A stretch of 64,000 bases of DNA from Grammothele lineata (Eukaryota; Basidiomycota; Agaricomycetes; Polyporales; Polyporaceae), in the NCBI GenBank assembly GCA_002150815.3, contig NDFF03000160.1, positions 60,824-124,823 of the forward strand, written 5' to 3'. The notes beneath the pieces are model-generated. The model worked only from the letters and a program-made list of their open reading frames with translations. It had not been told where the DNA came from and did no database searches. A program made the translations under genes and the position numbers. The stretch's first letter is position 1. Each line of letters starts with the position of its first letter. Positions 24,591-35,339 of the stretch are shown piece by piece.

Positions 24591-27215
24591 ATGGCTCTCG
24601 TCTGGTACCGGGGCGGCCTTGCACTCGTCGGGTCTCGCATTGATGACTTTGCTAAGGCAGCCTTGACCCGTTTCAGCGCCACTACCTACGCAGCGTACTC
24701 TGGGTGTCTCCTCGACCCCTCCTTTCAATCATTTCACATCACTGTCTGCACGAAGGATGAGCTGCGTCACCCTGTTGTTAAGTCCGCTCTTCCCCCTCTG
24801 GACACCATCGACGCTCACCATCTCTACCCTCTCGGCATTTCTGGGAGCTCCAAGCTCGGCGTCTTCTTTGTGGTCGTTGTATGGGCTGCCGGTCAAGCCC
24901 TCCGAAAAACCGTCGGCCTGAAGCCAAAGCAATTCCACATCACGCTCACCGAGCGCGACGATCATGTTATCGACAAAGGCTTCGACTCCATCGTCCTTTC
25001 CAACCGCGATCCGGCCATCCCGTGGACAGACGCCAAATTCCTGGATCATCTTGCGTTTACACTTCATGCAGAGGAGAAGTTTGATCGCGCCCGCGAGGTC
25101 GCCGCTCGGTTCTGCCGCGGCCATCCCCAATCCGAGCGCGCCTACCTCAGGCTCGCTGACGCCGCCTTGAAACGGGAGCAATACAAACTTGCGATGCTCG
25201 CTTACGCGTGCGCATACGACCGTTGCACAGACAGCAAAGTCTCTGCTTACTGCCTCAAGCGTATCGAAGAATGCTCACAGCGCACGGAATGGGGGACGGT
25301 ATTCACGGACGCGGAGCGCAGCGAGTTCCTGGGCGATACACCGCGTGAGCTCCTTGCACCATGGTCCGCAACGCTTCGCGAGGATATCAGTATGCGCGAT
25401 CGTCAAGCGCCTTCAGAGCTCTGCATTCAATCCCGCGAGCCGATGTACACTCTCAGCTATCCGCTCTCGAGAGTCGACTCCGGGTTCATTCGTCTCCCAC
25501 GGTTCTTTCGATGGCTTGTCCCATTCCATATTGCACTCATGTCTACGCCTCGGGACGCCACAGACATCGACGCCCTGGCCTCCCCTCACCTTGGTATTCG
25601 CCACGTTCTCACCCTTACCGAAGAGAGCCCTCTAGATCCCTCATGGTTTTCACATCCCAGCATCCGGAATACCTTCCTCCCGATCCCCAACTATCGCCCA
25701 CCGACCATCGAACAAATGGATCTCATCTTCCGTATGCTCGACGATGACCAGAACATGCCGATGCTCATCCACTGTGGTGGTGGAAAGGGACGCGCAGGCA
25801 CCGTCGCGGCTTGCTACCTCGTCGCATATGGTTTTGCGCGGCCCGATTCGAACAAGACCGAACCGTCGATGTTCGCTTCAGCTGCAATCGCTTCCCTTCG
25901 TTCCATGCGACCGGGGAGCATCGAGACCCCCCAGCAGGAAGAGTTCGTCACCAAGTACTGCAGCGCAATCTGGAAGCGACATGCCATCCTCCCCGATCTC
26001 GTTCCCGAGCCTTCCCCCTGCCCCTTGGAGCTAGAGGGATGTTTCCCGCAGGAAGCCGATCTCTTCATACTCGTCGGCCTGCCAGGCTCCGGGAAGTCAA
26101 CGTTCGCGCGATCGCTCATCGCGCGCGATCCGCGCAGGTGGACGTACGTCAGCCAAGACGATTCAGGCAGTCGCAGCGCATGCGAAACCGCGATTGGGAA
26201 CGCGCGCGGGGGCGCTCGCGTGCTTCTTGACTGCTGCAACGTCACGCGCGAGGGGCGCGCGTCATGGCTCGCGCTCGCGGCACACTGGGCGACGGCACCA
26301 GTATGCGTCTGGTTCGACTACGACCGCGCGCTGTGCACCTCGCGCGCGCAGAACCGCGCGGGCCACCCTACGCTCCCTCCAGGAAATCGCGTGCGGAACG
26401 CGATGGACCAGATGCATGGCGCGTTCGCGCCTCCATCGCTCGCGGAGGGGTTCAAGGGCATCGCGATCGTCCGCTCCTTCGCTGCGACCGCCGAACTCGT
26501 CACTCGCCTTTCTCCTCCCGTCGGCCTGTTCAAATTCCCGCGTACCCCACACTTGCTCGATCTCGGTGCTGCTACCGACGATGACGTCGTTACAGCTAGC
26601 GGTCTTCCTACGCTTCCCGAGGGCGCGCGCGCAGTGGTGACGGAGAAAGTCGATGGGGCGAACATGGGCTTCTCACTCTCCGCGGACCGTTCCAACATCG
26701 TCGTCCAGAATCGTTCCCACTACATCAATCCATCCTCGCACGAGCAGTTCCGTAAGCTAGGGCCGTGGCTCGAGCAGCACCGCGGGGCGCTCGTACGCCT
26801 CCTCGGTCGCGACGCGCTCTTCCCACAGCGATATGTGCTCTTCGGGGAGTGGCTTGTCGCGACGCACTCAATCACATACGACGCGCTTCCGGACTGGTTC
26901 CTCGCCTTCGACTTGTACGATCGCAGCCTGGATAGGTGGGCGGACCGGCGCACCCTGGAAGCCCTCCTGGAAGGCACGGGCGTTCGTGCGGTGCCCGTCG
27001 TGCATGAGGGACGAATGCCGACGGAGGACGAACTGCGACGCCTGGTTCAGCAACCGTCAAAGTTCTACGAGGGGCGCGTCGAGGGAGTATATGTGAAGGT
27101 CGAGAAGGGCAGCAAGGTAATCTCGCGAGGGAAGGTTGTTCGCTCAGACTTCATCGCAGGTAACGAGCATTGGTCGAAGGGGCCGTTGCAGTTGAACGCT
27201 CTACATCGCGATTAA
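24591..27215 (+). CDS. Multidomain RNA-repair protein (2H phosphoesterase, PTP/DSP phosphatase, P-loop kinase, RNA ligase)
   Basis: One uninterrupted frame of 874 residues, unusual in this intron-rich window. The N-terminal part has two H-x-T motifs, HITV at 49 and HITL at 116, the signature of 2H (cyclic phosphodiesterase) enzymes. Residues ~150-230 look TPR-like. A cysteine-phosphatase loop HCGGGKGRAG follows, with C395 and R401 (C-x5-R). GLPGSGKST at 496-504 is a Walker A motif with K502, followed by SQDD and an NVTR segment as in polynucleotide kinases. EKVDGANMG with K686 is the nucleotidyl-transferase lysine motif of RNA/DNA ligases, with FGEWL and VEGVYVKVEKG further on. This order fits the fungal RNA-repair proteins named 'Swiss Army Knife' in Pfam (2H-SAK, PTP-SAK). 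It should heal and seal cleaved RNA ends; the RNA target is unknown. It is convergent with the HET gene, 224 bases away. Confidence 0.9.
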   Translation: MALVWYRGGLALVGSRIDDFAKAALTRFSATTYAAYSGCLLDPSFQSFHITVCTKDELRHPVVKSALPPLDTIDAHHLYPLGISGSSKLGVFFVVVVWAAGQALRKTVGLKPKQFHITLTERDDHVIDKGFDSIVLSNRDPAIPWTDAKFLDHLAFTLHAEEKFDRAREVAARFCRGHPQSERAYLRLADAALKREQYKLAMLAYACAYDRCTDSKVSAYCLKRIEECSQRTEWGTVFTDAERSEFLGDTPRELLAPWSATLREDISMRDRQAPSELCIQSREPMYTLSYPLSRVDSGFIRLPRFFRWLVPFHIALMSTPRDATDIDALASPHLGIRHVLTLTEESPLDPSWFSHPSIRNTFLPIPNYRPPTIEQMDLIFRMLDDDQNMPMLIHCGGGKGRAGTVAACYLVAYGFARPDSNKTEPSMFASAAIASLRSMRPGSIETPQQEEFVTKYCSAIWKRHAILPDLVPEPSPCPLELEGCFPQEADLFILVGLPGSGKSTFARSLIARDPRRWTYVSQDDSGSRSACETAIGNARGGARVLLDCCNVTREGRASWLALAAHWATAPVCVWFDYDRALCTSRAQNRAGHPTLPPGNRVRNAMDQMHGAFAPPSLAEGFKGIAIVRSFAATAELVTRLSPPVGLFKFPRTPHLLDLGAATDDDVVTASGLPTLPEGARAVVTEKVDGANMGFSLSADRSNIVVQNRSHYINPSSHEQFRKLGPWLEQHRGALVRLLGRDALFPQRYVLFGEWLVATHSITYDALPDWFLAFDLYDRSLDRWADRRTLEALLEGTGVRAVPVVHEGRMPTEDELRRLVQQPSKFYEGRVEGVYVKVEKGSKVISRGKVVRSDFIAGNEHWSKGPLQLNALHRD

Positions 27216-27439
27216 TCGTCGTAGCATGCATTCAGCGTGGCATATCGTAGTCATTGCTGCTCCAAAAATTTAGACAATTGATATCGAGGGTATGTGCACA
27301 CCTCAGAAGCAGTAACTTTGATTCACTCATGAGATTGAACAGATTAGAGTAGTAGCTGTATTCTTCAGACGTGCTCGTAGCGCCTATATATTACATGGAT
27401 CTCACCGTACTAGGTGCCATCGCTGGGCTGTCCGGGAAG

Positions 27440-29614
27440 TCAAGACAACAACACGACTCTCGTACCACCAGCAGACGCTTCGAGAGCGCGTACTCCCGCA
27501 CTCGCGCCAAGCTCTCCAGGAGCTCGCACTACAACCCGCGCCGCAGCAATGAACTTGCAGCGCAGCGGATCCTCGCTCGATCCGTACCGCGCATCGGTGC
27601 GATCACCGCCGCTCCACGATGGCACGAACACAGCTGCGGCTGCCTCCTCCTCGCCCGGCGCAGGGAGCGCCTCGTCGAGAATGAGCAACGCGTTCGCGAT
27701 CAACGGACGTTCATCCATCTCCAGCCCAGAAGACGCTACCTGTGGTGAGAAAGCAATCTCCGCATCGACCCCAGGACACACGGAGCGCCCCTGAACCACC
27801 ATGCTGGCCCGCTGCGTAGAACGAACGTCTACAGGCGAGAGACGGAGGAGGGTGTACCGAGCCTTCAGCCCCTCCTCCGTCACTTCTTCATCTTGACCTT
27901 GGTCCGCGCGAGGGTCGTCTCCCCAGCGCGCGCCGGGGCCCCAGAGCAGATCGGGGTCGCTAAACCACGCGGGCGCCCACGAAAACCCAGGAAGCCTCAG
28001 CCGGGGTGTGTTCCAGCCCGCGAGGGCGAGCGCGCGGGGGATGTGGGTACAGCTGAGGAGCAGGGAGCGCATACGCGCGGCGCCGTCGTGAATGGCGGCG
28101 AATGCTGACGCGTCGAGGCCGAGTGGCTTGGCAATCGCCACAGGATCATCCAAAGGGACGCTTGTATCCCTGTGACGGAGAAGAGCGATGATCTCCGAGA
28201 GAGTGTAGTGTCGGGATGAAGTCCAGAGCGAGGAACGCTTGCAGTTCCGATATCGGAGAAGGGGGACCACTCGCTCCGCGAGCGCACGATGCGAGTCTGG
28301 ACAAAACCTTGCATAGTCCAAAACGCCGTCGGAGACGGCGAAGAACAGATCGCGCGGTAAGAGACCCTCCTGGAGCGTCCACACTCTGCGCATCCAGCCC
28401 GACGTCGCGAGGCGAAGAATAAGCTCCTCAGGCGGGGACCCGCGCGTGCACTGCGTGCTAATCGCGTGGTCCAGGACGAGCGCGCACTGAGCGCGCTCAT
28501 ACGTGCGCCCCATGAGTCCAATCCCGCGTCGACGAAGGGCGGGCTCAGCGGGGATGCAGAGCGAGTCCATCCAAAAGGCACCGTCGGGCACCAATTGGCG
28601 CGCCATGGACGCAATTCGGTAGACCTGACATCTCGGTAGGCCTTGGTTGGCCGAGCTTCCGAGGCCGTCGGCCCAGACGTGGGACAGGGCGAGGTAAGGC
28701 GCAGATGCGGCGTCCCGAACACGCAGCCGGTCGCCCTCCAGATAGACGACGGGTGTGCGACCGCTGGAGAGAAGTGCCACTACGTCTGCCACGGGCGGTG
28801 CAATATACGCGCACGAGCAAGCGGCGGCGACATGCAGAGCCTTGTAACTCGCAGGGTCGACGAACTTGCAGTTACGAGTTGTTGGCCGGGAAGACGCGGC
28901 GTATGCGAGGAAGCAGAGGCCTCCGGCAGCAATGCTGCTCACGTCCCGGGGAGATTCGAAGATCCACCTGCTTTCCATACGCCGCTGGTAGAGTTCCATT
29001 GCAACATGCGCCGCCTTAGAGCTCTTCAGGGCTCGAAGTGACGAATCGTCACGACATTCTCTAGCAGCCAAAGTGGCCAACGCTGATAACAGGGTGATCA
29101 ATCGAAGGAAAGGCTCGCCGTTTGGGGTGTTGATGTCCATGAAGTCAACGGAACGGGAGCATATAGTAGCGTCGATTACGGATATGATCTGGTGGACGCG
29201 GCATGCTAGCCGTCGTACGAGGTTGGACGTCCGTTGCGCATCCCGACGATGGAAGGAAGAGACAGCCAGCTGGTGGATAACATGAGAAGGTAGGACTGCC
29301 TGAGTACCGTCGCTACTAGCGAACTCAAGAGAGGCATCCAGAGCACTTATGCTCCCCACGACGTCCACCAGCGTACATAGTGTTTGGTGTTCAAGCCATT
29401 GGGCAGCCTTGGATGGAATAAGTGCCTTGTGTACATCTCGTCGCCGACGAGGTAGGTAGGAGCTGTAAGAATGACGCTGACGAGCGATCCACGGAATCTC
29501 AGGGAAGTAAACGAAATCGCTCCCCAATGGATGTGCGACTTCAAGACATGATTCCCTACAGAGAGGGAGTTCTCGTTCGCCTAGAAGCAACATCAATGAA
29601 GCGTCAAAGGACAT
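27440..29614 (-). CDS. HET (heterokaryon incompatibility) domain protein
   Basis: 724 residues from the first ATG at 29614; the frame is open 24 codons further up but without ATG. The HET core shows its three usual blocks: YLALSHVWADG (~307-317), FWMDSLCIP (~347-355) and WMRRVWTLQEG (~407-417). In filamentous fungi HET domains trigger cell death on non-self recognition, and some are now grouped with TIR-like NADase folds. Before the core are about 300 residues with no domain I recognise; after it about 300 more, Ala-rich and variable. No NACHT, WD40 or ankyrin repeats seen. It appears to be a single exon, and I saw no frame break. Its 3' end faces the RNA-repair gene. Function in this organism, incompatibility or other, is not shown by sequence. 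Confidence 0.85.
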   Translation of the reverse strand: MSFDASLMLLLGERELPLCRESCLEVAHPLGSDFVYFPEIPWIARQRHSYSSYLPRRRRDVHKALIPSKAAQWLEHQTLCTLVDVVGSISALDASLEFASSDGTQAVLPSHVIHQLAVSSFHRRDAQRTSNLVRRLACRVHQIISVIDATICSRSVDFMDINTPNGEPFLRLITLLSALATLAARECRDDSSLRALKSSKAAHVAMELYQRRMESRWIFESPRDVSSIAAGGLCFLAYAASSRPTTRNCKFVDPASYKALHVAAACSCAYIAPPVADVVALLSSGRTPVVYLEGDRLRVRDAASAPYLALSHVWADGLGSSANQGLPRCQVYRIASMARQLVPDGAFWMDSLCIPAEPALRRRGIGLMGRTYERAQCALVLDHAISTQCTRGSPPEELILRLATSGWMRRVWTLQEGLLPRDLFFAVSDGVLDYARFCPDSHRALAERVVPLLRYRNCKRSSLWTSSRHYTLSEIIALLRHRDTSVPLDDPVAIAKPLGLDASAFAAIHDGAARMRSLLLSCTHIPRALALAGWNTPRLRLPGFSWAPAWFSDPDLLWGPGARWGDDPRADQGQDEEVTEEGLKARYTLLRLSPVDVRSTQRASMVVQGRSVCPGVDAEIAFSPQVASSGLEMDERPLIANALLILDEALPAPGEEEAAAAVFVPSWSGGDRTDARYGSSEDPLRCKFIAAARVVVRAPGELGASAGVRALEASAGGTRVVLLS

Positions 29615-32257
29615 AAGCAGACACGTGGCAGCGTACTTGATGGACCCGAAGACGATTCCACCAACGTCGATGCGCTGCCAGACCAACGCTCGCTAAGGAC
29701 TTTCTCGTCATCTTGTAATCCTTTTACTGGAGCGATGCACTCGAAGAGAGACTTCAGAGAAGAGGCACATGAGTTCGCATAGCGCGCGAACATGGCGCCG
29801 GAATAGAATGAGAGGGCGAGAAGCAATCGTGATGAGTGGATAGGAAGACACCGGAGGCAGGCCCCAGGGGGAGGGCTGTTATGTTTCCAGTGTTTCCAGA
29901 CCGACGTGTTGGGCTCGATGTTCTCCCAAAGGGTATTAAGGGCGGAGGGCGGGCGGTTATTGCTCCGTGCGTCTGTGGGTGTAGGCGGTGGCAAACGGCA
30001 TTTGAACACAGCATCCTTGCTTCGTGAAGGATGCGCCCCGTGTCTACGTGGGTATGAGCAGCGCTACTACAGGGCAGGTGTCGAGAGCGTTCTGGGCTTA
30101 CCTTTGCGTAGGATGGCCGTGCACGTTCAAAGTGTTCACAGAAAGCGCCAATCATTTCCCGGAAAGTGGCGGAACGACGCGCTATACTGATATAACCTGG
30201 AAGATCCCTTGAGTGGCCATAGAGATCGCTCTGTATCCTTACCTGATAGAGTGACGCTCGACTCCTTGTGTTTGTGGAGACAAAACGCCTGCAGGCACCG
30301 CTCCCCAAGTCTACTTGAGGCTGGCAGTATGCACAAGGTTTGCACGTGTAAACCTAATGTCCGCACGCCGGAAGGTGCATCACAGCTATTTAGAAGCAGC
30401 TGTAAGTCATGAGCCTATGTGACAATTTGCTGGAATAAACCTTGTTCTCAACTCGGAGTGGGATGCCACAAGGATAGTGGACTGCACGCCGACTTGATGT
30501 GTCGCTGGCTTGAAACTACGACGCCCAGCACAGGTGACTGCAGAAAACGCTGTCCTCCAATGACTGCCTTCCTTGTTCTCGTGTGTCCCTGGCACACATT
30601 TGAGCACTGAATGTGGTATTTAGTACATCGAGCGATTATACAACCGTATCTGCATAAAACTCAGCGGGGAGCGTCTCACGAATGCAGTCACTGCCACGTC
30701 ACGCATGCACAACTCATAATTGAACTATAAATACTCACAACGAAGTACTTGGAGAGTTTTGAGGGACCTATCGCGCCGGAATGCATGGGTGATCTTGACG
30801 TGCGTGAGTGCGCTTATAAGCATGAGAAAGGCTAGGAGATGTGCGTCTACCAGTTGTGTGAGCATGACAGGAAGTTATGCTCAAGTCTTTGTGCAAACGT
30901 GGCGGGGCCTACCTGATGGGCGTCCGATAATGCCGTCAGCCCGTAGGTCGGGCGCGTGGGGGCGACGTAGAGGCGGTGCGATCATGACGAGCACAGACTT
31001 CACGCGATCCACGTCCTCCCCCCTTCTAAACCACATATATTAGTAAGTAACTCCGACCAGATACCTTAGAATACGACTCACCAATACATTCCTGTGCTTT
31101 CTTGGAGATATCACAACAATTCCTAAGTTGAATTGGAACAACTTGAAAACCTGAAGTGAAAACCGTCGTGCGATGATGTGCGTTTGCACCGGAGTCATAA
31201 TACCAGTCAGCTACACCTTCCTCTGACCGCAAATCATCCGCGCTCATAGGCGTCCACAGAGGACGGAAAGGAAAGACAAGTCGTACATCCCCAAATGTGC
31301 ATCATCAGTGATCTGTAATCTTGTGGTCGGTGAGCGGCAACACATTGGCGACACGTGCGGACTTGTCCATGATTCATCAGTCCATCGGCCGCATAGAACC
31401 CACATTGCGGGCAACACACGCGCCTGCACATGAGTTGGGGCCGCGCAAGCATGCGATTTCGGGGTTATATGGAGTCGACCAGCTTGAAGACGGAACTTGC
31501 GGCGGAACGCGCTAAGGGTCAGACGTTTGGCTCTGTTTGTCTTTCCAGCGGCCGTACGCGCCACGTGGCAATGCTCGTAAGCTGGCGCCCAGGCGCCGAA
31601 CGAGCGCCGAGTCTTTCGAGGTCCAAGCATGAGTTGTCCACGGACTGCATCTTCCCTTGGAGTCCTCACCGGTACCTAATCCCTCTCATGCGTCAGTTAC
31701 GGCGCGTTATCTCTGGTATTTGGCAGTATTTTCCTCTGGTTGGGCGAGGTTGGCCAATTCCTGCGGCCGTGTTGAGCGCGATGGTCTGCAAACTCAGATG
31801 AGGTGAGATCGCCATACTTCAGCTGCACGCAGATTCCTTCTCCTTACGTGTCGATAGTGCTGCGGTCACTGACTACGTTTCCCTTTGCTCATAGAAGTAG
31901 ATCACCGGAACCGAGAATCCCGGCCAAAATCATCGCTCTCCCCTATTCCCCGTGCTCGCCTGCCTTCTCGTCTCGTGGTGCGCCGACGAGTGATGGCAGA
32001 CAGCTCATGGGAAGCGACCATTGCTCCAGCGTACGGTGTGATACTTTTCGATTCAAATGTTCTTTCACGCACAGCTGAGCCTACCGAATAGGGGCTCAGG
32101 GGCCACGCACCTTCCTCTACCATATGTTTGCTCGGGCCTTTCTGCAATCCTTTGCCTTGGAATTCCAATTCGAGTGGGCGCATGGAGCATGAAGATGCGT
32201 ACTAAAGCATAATTCGCCGAACGTTCGACGTCGTTGCATCCCTTCAGCACCCTCAAC
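29615..32257. other. Intergenic region, no gene recognised
   Basis: 2.6 kb between the HET gene start and DUF6533 copy 6. Many short frames on both strands. The only one with a suggestive motif is on the - strand at 31026-31247. The interval must hold the promoters of both divergent genes; no TATA box stood out. Confidence 0.5.
31026..31247 (-). pseudogene. Possible remnant of a retroelement protease region
   Basis: A 73-codon open frame includes DWYYDSGANAHH, which resembles the DSGAS-H active-site region of copia-type Gag-Pol proteases. An upstream short frame has a CPQC...CRQC cysteine pattern. No integrase or reverse transcriptase is visible nearby and no long terminal repeats were found, so this could equally be chance. 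Very tentative. Confidence 0.15.
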
Positions 32258-34016
32258 ATGGCATCTCAGGACGATCTCGCGTCTCTTATTGCGAACGAGG
32301 ACGCCCTGTGAGTGCACAGCCGTTCCCTTTGTCACCCTACCGCGTCTGATTGAAGCAACCCGCAGGACACTTCAAACGTACTGCCAGTTGGCAGCATCAG
32401 GTGCGTTGCCACTCTTATATGTACTTTTCAGCCTCTATTAACTGTTATCCGCCCCTCGCATGCTACACTCTGCAGTCTTCGTCTTATACGACCACGTCAT
32501 CACCTTCGGGGGCGAAGTCGACCTCTTTTGGAAGGGCAAATTGACCGGGGCCGTCGCACTGTTTCTTACGAACCGATACCTTGGTTCGGCGTTGTACATC
32601 TACTACATCATCTACTCCTTTTTGCCTCTTCCAGATGTAGATCGTGCCGTACGTACACCTTTCTGTGTCTTCCTATATATCCGCTCGCGGGACGCTGATG
32701 ATAATATCGTAGACGTGAGCCACTATATTTTTATCTTCTACGCACGTCATTCCCGTGTCTCAACGCGTCTTCCAGGACGCTCGGTATGTCACTCGCGCAA
32801 GCCTATGGCGAGTCTTCTGCCTACATCCCTTGGGCTGGTACGTGTCCGCACTTCTCTTGTGTTGCCTACTCCGTTCCTCAAACCGCCATTGTTTTCCCAG
32901 CGTTCTCTGCCTTGCGCATGTTCGCCATCAGCAGGAATCGAGTTCTGTCTCTGCTCGTCTTCGTCCTATCCATGGTCCCCTTCGGCGTGAACGTAGTAGG
33001 TGACCTAGCCAGGCCCGACTGCTCATCTACTCACAGTCCCCCGCGACGACAGTACAGCGACGCGATGATCACAGGCGTTCTCATCACGCCTACAGACTGG
33101 GCCATCATCTCGAAGCTATCTGACAACCTCACCCAAAGGTACGTGCTTCCCACCGGGTTACCACATGTCTCCCTGACCTGTTCTCCTCAGTTGTTAGTGC
33201 CCTCCTTGTCGTCACCGAATGACCAGAGTTCTGATCAGACTCCAGTCACCATAGCCGCCAGGGCCTCGCTCATCCTCTCCGACACGCTCCTCATCGCGAT
33301 GACGTGGCGCAAGCTCGCAAGGCACGATTTCGCCGCCATGGCGGGCCGCGTGTCGTTCGCCCGGGTACTTCTGTACAACGGTGAGAGAGTTTCCCGCTGC
33401 TAGCTTGTACAGTAGTGCTTAACGATTCCCGACAGGCACCGTCTACTTCGTGTACGTGCTCCTTTTGGCTTCGGCGCCAAGTGCCGCATTGACGTTCTGT
33501 CTTCGCAGTCTCATGTTTGTTCTCAACGCCGTTCACCTAACCCTCACGCTCCTCTCGGTAAGCATTTTCTTCGCCGGCCTTACTATCAACGTGGGCCATG
33601 ACCGATCTTTCCCTCTAGATAAATGCCGTCCTTCAGGACCAAAGCGTCATCACCCTTTTTACCGACCCGTGAGTTGGCCCCCTCAGCTCCCTATCCCTAG
33701 TTCATACCTACTAACATCCCTTGCCCATCCCAGGCTCAACTTCATCCTCGTCTCGCGCTTCCTGCTCGACCTCCAGGGCGCCGACAAGCACGCGACGGGC
33801 GTAGACTCTTTGTGTGGCTCCAAGTTCGATTCGGCCGTCTTCCAGGCCGTCGTCGGGTCCCTCGGCGCGACGTTCGTCTCGGGTGCTGTCGATGAAGATG
33901 TGGCGGAAGACGTTCGGGACCATCATACCGGGACGAATCCAGAAGAGTGTACGAACGATGTGGAGCCGGAGATAGAGGAATGTATGAGGGAAGAGGTCGC
34001 TGTGCACGACGTGTAG
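32258..34016 (+). CDS. DUF6533 family membrane protein, copy 6
   Basis: Isolated + strand copy between the HET and Rds1-like genes. Exon 1 starts MASQDDLASLIANEDA (50 nt) and the 35-nt exon 2 reads TLQTYCQLAAS, with a normal GT donor (GTGCGT) where copies 2-5 have GC. Then FVLYDHVITFGGEVDLFWKG, FLTNRYLGSALYIYYII, SLAQAYGESSAYIPWAG, FSALRMFAISRNRVL, a TPDWxxIS-type exon, IAARASLILSDTLLIAMTWRKL, the micro-exon 33436-33451 (GTVYF), LMFVLNAVHLTLTLLS, INAVLQDQSVITLFTDP, and a last exon with FILVSRFLLDLQGADKHAT and VFQAVVGSLGATFVSG. The C-terminal block places it with copies 8 and 9 rather than copies 1-5. It is convergent with the Rds1-like gene, whose stop lies 233 bases on. Looks intact. Confidence 0.87.
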
Positions 34017-34249
34017 CGTGTTGTGCGTAAACGTTTCAGCCATGGCACATGGTGGTCAAGTTCGCAATCTATTCGGATGCACCAGTCGATGTAACATAAG
34101 TTCTCATTATCCATGAGTGTACGTAAAGTAGCCAAGTCATCACGCCATTTACTATCAACAAGCATCATAGCGTCCATGCTCGATCCTACCAACCTCCAAG
34201 AAACCAAAACGTCCCGATCCGAATCCACTCTACGTAGAAGCCGGCGCGC

Positions 34250-35339
34250 TCACTGCGACGAAGCAAAAGACGTGAACGGGAACTGGAACGCCGCAAAGCC
34301 GGTGACGAGCGTCGCGTCGCTCGGGGCCTGGTCCTTGTTCGACACCACCGCCGCGTACACCGTGCCCGCGAGCCCCTGCGGCACCTCCGCCTTCCCGTCG
34401 CTCCCGAGGTCCGTGTACGTCACGTTCAGCCCGTCAAGCCACACCACGAAATCCCCAGTGCTGTTGCTCGACCCAGATCCAGATTTGTCGAACGTGAAGG
34501 TGACCTCGTCCCCAGACGCGGGCGACGCGTTGGACACGTTCAAAGCCGGGTGGGCTTGCACGGGGAGAGGGGGGTTCGAAGAGGGGCAGCTGGTGATGAA
34601 CTGCGCGGCGAGCGAGAAGGCGCCGCTGGGGAGGAGGGGCGTGTCGAGCGGGCCGTTCCAGGGCTGTTCCTTGAGCACGGCGGAGGAGACCCAGCCGGAG
34701 TGGCGCGACTCGACCGCGAGGATTGACTACGTCGAGACAGCAGAGAGGGGCTCAGCACGGCTCGAAAGAAGGAGAGGGAAGTATATAACTCACAGCTGCG
34801 GCCGTCAGGTCACCTTTGTCCTCAATGAACTGGGCGGCGCCGAGGTACGCCGAGCCGCCGACGGTCTCGAGAACCATGGACAGAGCGGCGAACGAGCGAG
34901 GGTCGGTATGGGGGCTAGAGCACAGTGACCATTGAGCCTTGCGTGAACCACTGACGAAAGACGGGCGCGCTCACAAGGTGTACTCGCAAGGCTGGGTCGC
35001 GTTCGGACCGATCGCAGCAGAGAGGAACTTGACGTGCTGGGCCTCATGCGACGCGATCTGGGAGAAGCGGTTGCGCACCCAGAAGGGGAAACCGGCGTTC
35101 TCGAAGTCCTTCTCGGAGTACTTGGCGAGGGCCCCTGTGTAGAAGGCGCTCTCGAGGTGCTCGAGGGTGAGCGCGAACTGGAAGACGTCCGTGTCTGGTG
35201 TAGTAGGCAGCAGTAAATATCAAGTTTCTGGAGTGAAGAGGGAGGATGAAGACGTACCGGTCACTTTCTCCGCACGAGGGACAGGGGTGCTGAGGACGGC
35301 ACCCGTGGCGGAGAGGAGAAGAACGAGGTGCTTGAACAT
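34250..35339 (-). CDS. Rds1-like secreted ferritin-like (Ferritin_2) domain protein
   Basis: Four exons: 35258-35339, 34975-35194, 34794-34914 and 34250-34726, together 299 residues, with frames joining cleanly. It begins with a signal peptide MFKHLVLLLSATGAVLS. The helical core has TLEHLESAFY, SHEAQHVKFLSAAIGP and ILAVESRHSGW, which carry the Glu and Glu-x-x-His type residues expected of ferritin-like four-helix iron or di-metal sites. The C-terminal third is Ser/Thr/Gly-rich and looks like a secreted beta-type tail. Relatives include fission yeast rds1, induced by stress, and many basidiomycete homologues secreted during growth on wood; the catalytic role is not known. Transcribed toward copy 6. 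Confidence 0.85.
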
